From the NCBI GenBank assembly GCA_039028695.1, contig JBCCHN010000163.1, forward strand, positions 1 to 11,033: a DNA stretch of 11,033 bases. Reading direction: 5' to 3'. Shown piece by piece: positions 1 through 5,322 of this stretch. The position numbers and the translations under genes are program-made. A model generated the notes under the pieces. It was not told the origin of the DNA and ran no database searches. It saw nothing but the letters and a program-made list of their open reading frames with translations. The DNA is from JANQKX01 sp039028695. Its GTDB lineage: Bacteria; Pseudomonadota; Alphaproteobacteria; Kiloniellales; Kiloniellaceae. Within the stretch, counting starts at the first letter, position 1, and each line of letters starts with the position of its first letter.

Positions 1-634
1 TAAAGCTAAAGACACCGAAGGAGGCGGTACCCTGCACCACCGGCGACAGGCCTCTGGCCATAAAAAGCGGCAGCCCGGCGAGAAAGATTGTGCCGGCGAT
101 CACACAAAAGGGCAGGGGCCCTTCGATGCCCGTGACCGTGATCAGCAGCGGACCGGCGGCGAAAGAGGCGGACAGGGCCATGCCGTAAAACGCCAGCACC
201 CGGCCCCTCGAGCGTTCCTCGGCCACCAAGTTGATCCAGGTTTCGCTGGCCACGAAAAGCCCGTTGACCGCTGCCCCGGCCAAGGCCCGCAAGATAAACC
301 AGGCGACGATGTGATCGAACACCGGCATCAAAAGGGTCAGCACCAACTGTAGCGCGATGCAGGAATACAAAAAGCGCCGCAATCCCACTTTACGAACTGC
401 GAGGGGAATAAGCGGGTTGGTGAGCAAAAGGCTAACCGCCGGCACGGCGGCCATCGCGCCGATCACCGTCCCGCTGACCCCGCGGGCTTCCAGGATCAGG
501 GAGATCAAGGGCGAGGTAACCGCGACCGTTATGCCAAATACAGTGATACAGGCAATGGCCACACTCAGGCTTTGGCGGCGCTCGGCGGCGCTCAGAACCA
601 CTGTTTCGGCCAAGGACCTCTCCCGACAGATCAT
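1..634 (-). CDS. MFS transporter, N-terminal part (cut by window edge)
   Basis: This is the first 211 codons of a major facilitator superfamily permease; the rest lies beyond base 1. From the ATG at 634 the protein has a short polar N-terminus (about residues 1-20), then hydrophobic segments at about 22-48, 54-80, 87-106, 109-130, 146-168 and 172-190, as expected for the first six MFS helices. The motif ETWIN at 131-135, followed by an arginine-rich loop (EERSRGR, 139-145) and a glycine/alanine-rich helix, resembles the YcaD-like branch of MFS proteins. That assignment is from memory of the family and is tentative. The start is uncertain: there is no strong ribosome-binding site before 634, and a GGAGAGG lies inside codons 4-6 ahead of a possible GTG at codon 12. 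It lies 92 bases downstream of the TetR gene on the same strand, which suggests the regulator may control it. The substrate is unknown. Confidence 0.85.
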   Translation of the reverse strand, partial: MICRERSLAETVVLSAAERRQSLSVAIACITVFGITVAVTSPLISLILEARGVSGTVIGAMAAVPAVSLLLTNPLIPLAVRKVGLRRFLYSCIALQLVLTLLMPVFDHIVAWFILRALAGAAVNGLFVASETWINLVAEERSRGRVLAFYGMALSASFAAGPLLITVTGIEGPLPFCVIAGTIFLAGLPLFMARGLSPVVQGTASFGVFSF

Positions 635-681
635 CAATCGTCTCAAAATGATGATGCAGCCTAGCGCCGAAAGCCCTGGGG

Positions 682-718
682 GGATATCAAATCCTGAACC
701 GGATCAAACTTTATCCGG
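682..718. promoter_or_regulatory. Paired GGAT...ATCC inverted repeats between tetR and the MFS gene
   Basis: Two short inverted repeats lie in the 92-base gap. GGAT-atcaa-ATCC is at 682-694 and CCGGAT-caaacttt-ATCCGG at 699-718, with centres about 20 bases apart, roughly two helical turns. Repeats placed just before a transporter gene and next to a TetR gene could be operators for that regulator. The second repeat could instead be a weak hairpin terminator for tetR, but no T-run follows it on the minus strand. Confidence 0.3.
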
Positions 719-726
719 GCCACACT

Positions 727-1392
727 TTAGGTGGGTCGCCGATTTACTGTATGGGCAATGGAACCCAGTTCAGTCTCGATCAACTCAAAGCAAGCGGCCT
801 TGGCTTTTTCCGGCGTGATGCTGTTGGGCTCGATGCACCATTGAATCCAAAGGCCGTCGAAAAAGGCAATTAGCTTCATGGCCAGGTTGGTGCCGTTGAC
901 ATCGCGGCCTCGCTCACGGGCCAGGTCTTCGAAAGTCTGGGCCATGCAATCCCTAAAAGCCAGGTAACGATCCTGTTGAAACTTCTTTAAATCCGGATTG
1001 GTCGGTATCTCGCCCCACAGTGCCAACCACGCTCGAAGGGTCGCCGGGTCGAAGGCCTGGGCATCAAAGTTTGCTTCGATGATGCGGGTTATCCGTTCCT
1101 CGCGAGAAAGGCTGGTGTCTTCGGCCAGCTCCTGGGTGGCCTGTGCCATATATTGCGTCATGGTCTCATAGACACTGATAAGGAGATCGTCCTTGGATTT
1201 GTAGTAGTGATTGATCAGCCCGCGCGCCACCTTGGCCTCGCGGCAAATCTGGTCGATGGTAAAAGCTGAAAGGCCGCCTCTGCCCAGGCAACGGATGGTC
1301 GCCTCCACCAGGAGGCGTTTGCGGGTTTCGGGCTTTTCCCGCGCCGAGCGGGATCGGGGTTTAGGGCTTTGCGCGCTTTTTTTTGTTGTCAC
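727..1392 (-). CDS. TetR-family transcriptional regulator, BetI-like
   Basis: A 221-residue one-component repressor-type regulator. Residues 1-22 form a basic tail rich in K, R, S and P. The TetR N-terminal DNA-binding domain runs from about 23 to 70, with the helix-turn-helix around 44-66 (FTIDQICREAKVARGLINHYY, then the KSKDDLL turn). The C-terminal ligand-binding part contains ATLRAWLALWGE (117-128) and a late FFDGLWIQW (177-185), which resemble the BetI/TetR_C_6 type. BetI itself senses choline, but similar proteins bind other ligands, so no ligand is claimed. The start is a GTG at 1392; no better in-frame ATG exists before the HTH domain. A run of eight A residues covers codons 3-6. The gene lies 72 bases downstream of the dioxygenase gene and 92 bases upstream of the MFS gene, all on the same strand, so either is a likely target. 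Confidence 0.92.
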   Translation of the reverse strand: MTTKKSAQSPKPRSRSAREKPETRKRLLVEATIRCLGRGGLSAFTIDQICREAKVARGLINHYYKSKDDLLISVYETMTQYMAQATQELAEDTSLSREERITRIIEANFDAQAFDPATLRAWLALWGEIPTNPDLKKFQQDRYLAFRDCMAQTFEDLARERGRDVNGTNLAMKLIAFFDGLWIQWCIEPNSITPEKAKAACFELIETELGSIAHTVNRRPT

Positions 1393-1464
1393 CTTGATTA
1401 CCGGACCATTTTTGTCAGAGCCCGCTTAGCCCTCTTCGTCGCGCGAGCACAACCTCAGGGAAGA

Positions 1465-2352
1465 TCAAGAAGATAGGTAATGGGGTTCCGGTCGGCTGTA
1501 AAGCTCTTCGTAATGCACCAGCACGGCGTCGCCTAAGGGGCAGGGTTCTCCGCCGCGGAAGGTCCATTCCCCCCGGTCGCAATCCTCGGCGCGCACATAG
1601 CTGTTGAGGTAAAAACGCCTCAGGTCCCGACCGCTGTGATTGGGCCCAGAGCCATGAATGGTGTAAAGACCCCAAAAGGCCACATCCCCGGGCTCCAGCT
1701 CCAGGGTGACGATATTTTTCGGGTCCAGGCCATGGGACAGCAAGTCCTGGTCCGTCAGACTGCTTTCCATCACCGGGCCTCGGCCGCCAAGCTGTAGCTC
1801 ACCCAAGCGGTGACTGCCGGGATAAAGACGCAAGGCTCCATTATCCGCATTCTGCGGATCGATGGCGATGCCCGTCTGCAGATAGGACCGCCGAGTGTTG
1901 CGATAGGCGGCGCGGGGACGGCGAAAGCGAATGTCCTGATGATATCCGAACTCCGCTTTTTCCGCCCCACCGTGTTTCCAATGCACCTGGTTGATGATCT
2001 GTTTCAAATCGGTCCCCAAAAGTGGACTCAAGATCTCCAACAGCCTGGGGTCTCGGCGAAATCGCTCGAGCACCGCTTCTTCATAGGACGGCCATTGCGC
2101 CATGCGCAGAACCTTGCCCAGTTTGGCATCCTGGCCGATGCGATAAAACAGGTTCTTGTGGCGAAAGCTGGTGTCGTGCTTAAGGCCCTCGGCCTCAACC
2201 CGGTCGCAGGCCGCGCTGAGCTCGGCGATGTCCGTCGGGCCGAAGACGCCGCGGACGACAGCAAAGCCCTGTTCCTCGAACTGGGACAGGTAGTCCTTCG
2301 TAAATTTGGCTCTTCCCAACATGTCCCAAGGCTTCCCGACCTTAATTTCCAA
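1465..2352 (-). CDS. Phytanoyl-CoA dioxygenase (PhyH) family Fe(II)/2-oxoglutarate oxygenase
   Basis: A cytosolic double-stranded beta-helix oxygenase of the PhyH family, predicted to couple 2-oxoglutarate decarboxylation to hydroxylation of a small substrate. In the 295-residue reading the iron ligands are H138 and D140 (YHQD, 137-140) and the distal H233 (TIHGSGPN, 231-238). An arginine at 245 or 246 (GRDLRR) is placed to bind the 2-oxoglutarate carboxylate. NGALRLYPGSHR (171-182) and LEPGDVAFWG (219-228) are also typical of the family. The longest reading starts at TTG 2352, directly after an in-frame stop. ATG 2322 (residue 11) gives a 285-residue protein with a more usual N-terminus and I think it at least as likely. 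The family includes ectoine hydroxylase and many uncharacterised enzymes; the specific substrate cannot be told. It is the first gene of the leftward group with tetR and MFS. Confidence 0.9.
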   Translation of the reverse strand: MEIKVGKPWDMLGRAKFTKDYLSQFEEQGFAVVRGVFGPTDIAELSAACDRVEAEGLKHDTSFRHKNLFYRIGQDAKLGKVLRMAQWPSYEEAVLERFRRDPRLLEILSPLLGTDLKQIINQVHWKHGGAEKAEFGYHQDIRFRRPRAAYRNTRRSYLQTGIAIDPQNADNGALRLYPGSHRLGELQLGGRGPVMESSLTDQDLLSHGLDPKNIVTLELEPGDVAFWGLYTIHGSGPNHSGRDLRRFYLNSYVRAEDCDRGEWTFRGGEPCPLGDAVLVHYEELYSRPEPHYLSS

Positions 2353-2391
2353 CCCGAATCACGGAGACCCATTCAATCCGCCCGGTTGATC

Positions 2392-2440
2392 CCAAGCCTA
2401 ACCGGTGCTCACGATAGCGGTGCGGCTTGGTGCCTTTTTT
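2392..2440. other. Hairpin in the presumed 5' leader of the dioxygenase gene
   Basis: CCAAGCC at 2392-2398 pairs with GGCTTGG at 2424-2430. Inside it, ACCG at 2401-2404 pairs with CGGT at 2418-2421. On the plus strand it is followed by TGCCTTTTTT, which looks like an intrinsic terminator, yet no plus-strand gene precedes it. On the minus strand it would sit in the leader of the dioxygenase mRNA if transcription starts near 2540. It could block antisense transcription or be a leader structure; it may also be chance. Confidence 0.25.
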
Positions 2441-2611
2441 GGCCCACAAGGCTTGCCGGGTTGGATTTTGCTTCCCTTGCCCGTTGGCGCTCGTATTTAA
2501 AAGGGCGCTCGCCTCTCGCCGCGATGCTTATTTCAGGAGACATGCTATTTTTGGTTAATGTCAAGAAAATTTTACACTAAATTAGGGTTAATTGGTTCTT
2601 GCGATAGCCAA

Positions 2612-2627
2612 TGTGGGGATTCCCACA
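2612..2627. promoter_or_regulatory. Inverted repeat TGTGGG-n4-CCCACA upstream of msrA
   Basis: Perfect six-base arms at 2612-2617 and 2622-2627 are separated by GATT. The site lies 77-92 bases upstream of the msrA start in the divergent promoter region, a usual place for an operator. I do not recognise a regulator for this motif. Confidence 0.3.
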
Positions 2628-2703
2628 AAGTTGTGATGGTCTCTACCCTTTTCATGACAGGACAAAAGTCACATTTTCCGGGTACCTCATTTGGAGACAA
2701 GCT

Positions 2704-3375
2704 ATGAAAAAACCGCTGTTTTCCCTCTTTTCTGCCGTCGCTGTTGCCGTGCTGCTATCTCTTGGCGCGGGCGCTCATGGCTTGCTGGCTGCCGAGGACG
2801 AAACCACTTCGACCCAGGACCCGGGACCCAAGAATCTGGCCACTGCCACCTTCGCCGGCGGTTGTTTCTGGTGTGTAGAGTCCGATTTCGATCAGATCCC
2901 CGGCGTGGTGGAAACGGTCTCCGGTTACACCGGCGGGACGCTAGAAAACCCGACTTATAAAAAAGTGGGTACCGGCGGCACGGGCCATCGTGAAGCGGTC
3001 AAGATCACCTTTGACCCCAACGTGGTCAGCTACGATGCGTTGTTATCCGCCTTCTGGCGCTCCATAGACCCCACCGACGAGGGCGGTCAGTTTTGCGATC
3101 GAGGCGAGACCTATACCACCGCCGTCTTTGTGCATGATCAATCCCAGCGTGCGGCCGCCGAAGCTTCCCGGGCCCATGCCGAGGAAGATCTGGGCCAGAC
3201 CATCGTGACCCCCATTGAGGATGCCGCTGTATTCTACGATGCCGAGGATTATCATCAGAATTACTACAAAAAGAACCCGGTCCGCTACAAGTTCTACCGC
3301 TGGAACTGCGGGCGCAATCAACAGGTGGAAAGCCTCTGGCAAGACCAGGCCTACGCCGGCATTCCCACCCATTAG
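2704..3375 (+). CDS. msrA: Peptide methionine sulfoxide reductase MsrA, exported form
   Basis: A 223-residue enzyme that reduces methionine-S-sulfoxide in proteins or as the free amino acid. Residues 1-3 (MKK), a hydrophobic core at about 5-28 and an LLAAED junction near 27-32 form a Sec-type signal peptide, so the mature enzyme should act in the periplasm. The MsrA domain follows from about 47 to 210. The catalytic motif GCFWC is at 53-57 with nucleophile C54; GYTGG is at 74-78, GHREAV at 94-99, QFCDRG at 129-134 and EDYHQNY at 181-187. C202 in the CGR motif (202-204) is the probable resolving cysteine. ATG 2704 is preferred over an in-frame ATG at 2611 because TTGGAGA lies just before it and because only this start exposes the signal peptide. 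No msrB lies nearby. It is transcribed divergently from the dioxygenase gene and appears to be a single-gene unit. Confidence 0.95.
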   Translation: MKKPLFSLFSAVAVAVLLSLGAGAHGLLAAEDETTSTQDPGPKNLATATFAGGCFWCVESDFDQIPGVVETVSGYTGGTLENPTYKKVGTGGTGHREAVKITFDPNVVSYDALLSAFWRSIDPTDEGGQFCDRGETYTTAVFVHDQSQRAAAEASRAHAEEDLGQTIVTPIEDAAVFYDAEDYHQNYYKKNPVRYKFYRWNCGRNQQVESLWQDQAYAGIPTH

Positions 3376-3688
3376 CGCTCTCCAAACACCGGCCAGGGCC
3401 CATGACGGAATACGGCGGTGATCTGGGCCGGGCGCTCTCAATAATCAAATTGGTTGGTTCGATCTGCCAGAGCACCGTTGCACCGCAATACTGTTCCCGT
3501 AACTGGATGATTTCCAAGGGACAGAACCGCCCCATTTGACCCACCCACCCTTTGTGGACCGTTTGACGCGTGAGATTTCCTCAATCCTGGATCAGATCGC
3601 GAGAAAGTCGTGACAAACGAAAGTGATAAAGGTCACTTTACGAAACGATAGTGGCCTTTTAGAGTTTCCGCACCTATCCATGTGCGGT
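3376..3688. other. Intergenic stretch after msrA without a convincing gene
   Basis: These 313 bases have no open frame with recognisable protein features. A minus-strand frame starting at 3544 runs through into msrA antisense, but it is compositionally a shadow of msrA over most of its length and resembles nothing I know. The right end holds the overlapping hairpins at 3620-3660. Confidence 0.5.
3620..3660 (+). terminator. Terminator-like hairpin with a competing alternative stem
   Basis: AAAGGTCACT (3628-3637) pairs with AGTGGCCTTT (3650-3659), ten pairs with one G-U wobble and a 12-base loop, ending in TTTT. A second perfect stem, AAAGTGA (3620-3626) with TCACTTT (3633-3639), shares the segment TCACT, so the two folds exclude each other. 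Lying 245 bases beyond the msrA stop it could end the msrA transcript, but the distance is long and the T-run is short. Confidence 0.35.
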
Positions 3689-3851
3689 TAGAACCCCGGA
3701 CGGTACTTCTGATTCAATTTGATGGGCCTTAGAAAGACAAGGAATAGGCGCGGTCCGCAGAGCGATGCGCCGCATCGCTCTTCAAAGCGCGCCTGCCCAG
3801 AGGGCAAAAAAGCCCCAGTCAAATGGATCAGAAGTACCGCCCGGGGTTCTA
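3689..3851. mobile_element. MITE-like element with long terminal inverted repeats and TA flanks
   Basis: A 163-base non-coding element bounded by inverted repeats. The outer 25 bases (3689-3713 against 3827-3851) match at 24 positions when one is reverse-complemented. With two small indels and two mismatches the match continues to about 3730 and 3810, giving arms near 42 bases. The ends read TA-GAACCCCGG and CCGGGGTTC-TA. A flanking TA dinucleotide is the target duplication expected for IS630/Tc1-mariner-type transposition, so this may be a non-autonomous MITE moved by such a transposase. No transposase is encoded here. A large structured repeat of non-mobile origin is the alternative. It sits in the long gap between msrA and the EamA gene and interrupts neither. 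Confidence 0.6.
3747..3815. repeat. Nested hairpins in the centre of the inverted-repeat element
   Basis: GGCGCG (3747-3752) pairs with CGCGCC (3788-3793) around a perfect 11-base stem, AGAGCGATGCG (3759-3769) with CGCATCGCTCT (3771-3781). To the right GGGC at 3802-3805 can pair either with GCCC at 3795-3798 or with GCCC at 3812-3815 across six A residues. Together with the outer arms this would let either strand fold into one branched stem. Confidence 0.6.
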
Positions 3852-3937
3852 CAGTTCCGCTGTAAAACCAGGTCCGGACCGAGCGCCGTTATGAGCCCAC
3901 AAGGGCGGACACCTTAAAGACGAAAAGGCTAGGGGGG

Positions 3938-3968
3938 ATGGAAGGGCGTGTCTGATCGCGCCTTTTTT
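3938..3968 (+). terminator. Intrinsic terminator-like hairpin just upstream of the EamA gene
   Basis: GGCGTG (3945-3950) pairs with CGCGCC (3957-3962) over a six-base loop and is followed at once by six T residues (3963-3968). The structure ends 24 bases before the ATG at 3993. It could stop read-through from upstream or act as an attenuator. A five-codon open frame (ATG 3938 to TGA 3953, MEGRV) overlaps the hairpin, with a G-run immediately before it. Confidence 0.4.
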
Positions 3969-3992
3969 CTGATCGGCTTTGAGGACTCTCCC

Positions 3993-4862
3993 ATGACCCT
4001 CTTTGGATTTGCCTTGGTGATCGCCGCAGCCTTCTGCCATGCGGCTTGGAATTATTTTGTCAAAAAAATTGATGGCGGTCCTGAGCTGGTTTGGCTTTTT
4101 TCGGTTATCTCCGTATTTCTTTACCTGCCCTTTGCCCTTTACATCTTCCTTTCCGCGCCAGCCTTCCTAACGCCCGAGACCGCGGGGTTTATGATTGGAA
4201 GCGCGCTTTTGCACCTCGCCTATTTTCTATTGTTGCAACAGGGCTATCGCCGCGGCGACCTCTCCTTGGTCTATCCGACCGCCCGGGCGACCGGCCCTTT
4301 TCTCGCGACAGTCTTTGCCGTGCTCTTAGGCGAGGATATCACACTTCAAGTCATTGCCGGCGGTGCCGCCGTAATCCTTGGCGTGCTTGGCCTGACGGGG
4401 ACGAGGACACCGGCGGCCAAGGGAAACAGCGCAACGAATCCCGCAGCTTCTGTCGCCTTTGGTTTGGGGGCCGGTATTTTGATTGCTAGTTATACCGTCT
4501 GGGATGCTTATACTGTCGCAGTTCTTCTGGTGCCGCCCCTAATGCTCGACTATACATCCAGCCTCTGTCGGGCAATGGTCTTGGCGCCAGTCGCGCTGAA
4601 GCGAAGGCAACAGGTCAAAGATCAGCTTCGCCGCTTTCCCGGCAGCGTTTTGGCAATCGCTTTTTTTAACCCGCTAGCCTATATCCTTGTGCTCTACGCT
4701 TTAACCTTTACGCCGGTGGTGCTGGTTGCGCCGCTGCGGGAGACCAGCGTCTTGATCACTGTCCTGATGGGGTCATTGCTTTTAGGAGAAGGGCACTTGA
4801 AGCATCGTTTGAAGTGGGCTGTTGTGATACTTGGCGGCATAAGCCTTCTGGCAACAGCTTAA
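3993..4862 (+). CDS. EamA-family (drug/metabolite transporter superfamily) permease
   Basis: A 289-residue inner-membrane protein made of two EamA repeats, at about 1-136 and 152-288, with some ten hydrophobic helices. HAAWN (16-20) at the end of helix 1, GDLSLVYPTARAT (88-100) before a GPFLATVFAVLLGED segment (101-115), and the matching TPVVLVAPLRETS (240-252) with GSLLLGEG (260-267) in the second half are typical of the family. Such proteins export or import small metabolites; the substrate is unknown. A reading from GTG 3948 would add 15 residues, but ATG 3993 is preferred: GAGGA lies about eight bases before it, helix 1 then begins at the N-terminus as usual, and the GTG lies inside a terminator-like hairpin. 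It converges on the cupin gene with only five bases between the two stop codons. Confidence 0.92.
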   Translation: MTLFGFALVIAAAFCHAAWNYFVKKIDGGPELVWLFSVISVFLYLPFALYIFLSAPAFLTPETAGFMIGSALLHLAYFLLLQQGYRRGDLSLVYPTARATGPFLATVFAVLLGEDITLQVIAGGAAVILGVLGLTGTRTPAAKGNSATNPAASVAFGLGAGILIASYTVWDAYTVAVLLVPPLMLDYTSSLCRAMVLAPVALKRRQQVKDQLRRFPGSVLAIAFFNPLAYILVLYALTFTPVVLVAPLRETSVLITVLMGSLLLGEGHLKHRLKWAVVILGGISLLATA

Positions 4863-4867
4863 ATACC

Positions 4868-5281
4868 TTATTCTTCGACCAGCTCAACCAGCGGCACGCC
4901 CTTATCGACGATATAGGTGGCCACGGCTTCCAAGGGAGTGTCGCCGGTGACGGTGAAGCCGCCGTGCGCTGTGTCGCGGGGAAAGTGCAGGACCTGACCG
5001 GGGACAAACTCGATTTCCCGACCGTCTCCGGTCTCAACCGTTCCTCCGACAGCGATATAGGCGAACTCGTCGCCGGGATGCTTGTGCCGGGGCAGGGTTG
5101 CGCCCGGATGCAGCACGACGCGAAGGACGACAACTTCCTTGCCATCTTCACCGGTCAGGTCCGCTCTCTTCAGTTCGGTTCTTTCAATCAGCTCGGTGGC
5201 CCGAGCATCCGAGATGTGGTTCAAAGTTCCTGCCATCGTCAGGACCAGCATGGGGATAAGGAGGAAGGACCAAGGTCGCAT
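4868..5281 (-). CDS. Exported small cupin-domain protein
   Basis: A 137-residue single-domain cupin. A positively charged start, a hydrophobic stretch at about 5-20 and the alanine at 27-29 form a probable signal peptide, so it should be periplasmic or membrane-tethered. The first cupin motif is exact: G60, H66, H68, E72 and G79 stand in the G-x5-HxH-x3-E-x6-G spacing. The second supplies H106 (FPRDTAH, 100-106), completing a 3-His/1-Glu metal site; the usual asparagine four residues later is missing. Small cupins bind Fe, Mn, Ni or Zn and range from dioxygenases to sensors or sugar-binding proteins, so no reaction is claimed. GGAAAG lies about eight bases before the ATG at 5281. It follows the ferritin-like gene after 41 bases on the same strand and may be the last gene of the biotin transcript. 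Confidence 0.88.
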   Translation of the reverse strand: MRPWSFLLIPMLVLTMAGTLNHISDARATELIERTELKRADLTGEDGKEVVVLRVVLHPGATLPRHKHPGDEFAYIAVGGTVETGDGREIEFVPGQVLHFPRDTAHGGFTVTGDTPLEAVATYIVDKGVPLVELVEE

Positions 5282-5322
5282 GAGTCAATCTTTCCGAGGT
5301 GTCGTATGGGTTCTTATGAAGT

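Larger units (their letters stand above)
2353..2703. promoter_or_regulatory. Divergent intergenic region between the dioxygenase gene and msrA
   Basis: No gene is supported in these 351 bases, which should hold the promoters for both flanking genes. On the minus strand a perfect TTGACA lies at 2559-2564 (read as TGTCAA on plus), but no good -10 follows it at normal spacing. On the plus strand TTGGTT (2551-2556) and TACACT (2573-2578) are 16 bases apart and make a weak promoter candidate. Other structures are an inverted repeat TGTGGG-gatt-CCCACA at 2612-2627, a possible hairpin at 2392-2430, and a direct repeat GGCGCTCG at 2486-2493 and 2504-2511. The stretch from about 2530 to 2610 is clearly more AT-rich than the flanking genes, as expected of a promoter region. 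Confidence 0.4.

Noticed and set aside
1810..2580. Plus-strand 256-codon open frame opposite the dioxygenase gene
   Set aside because: It is antisense to a gene with clear PhyH motifs, has no recognisable domain, and its open frame is explained by the codon bias of the real gene.
2541..2580. Twelve-codon frame after a good AGGAGAC sequence (MLFLVNVKKILH)
   Set aside because: It sits in AT-rich promoter-like DNA 120 bases before msrA, with no attenuator-type structure linking it to msrA. The match to a ribosome-binding site may be chance.
2611..2703. Upstream extension of MsrA from ATG 2611
   Set aside because: It would bury a clear signal peptide and cross the TGTGGG palindrome, while ATG 2704 has GGAGA just before it.
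3388..3431. Possible msrA terminator using CCGGCC and GGGCCGG
   Set aside because: The arms are separated by a long loop with a bulge and are followed by no T-run.
3026..3544. Minus-strand 172-codon open frame overlapping the end of msrA
   Set aside because: Most of it is antisense to the conserved MsrA domain. The 56 codons outside msrA resemble no family I know and lack a good ribosome-binding site.
3871..3880. Perfect ten-base palindrome GGTCCGGACC
   Set aside because: A palindrome this short is not rare in GC-rich DNA, and nothing around it suggests a specific role.
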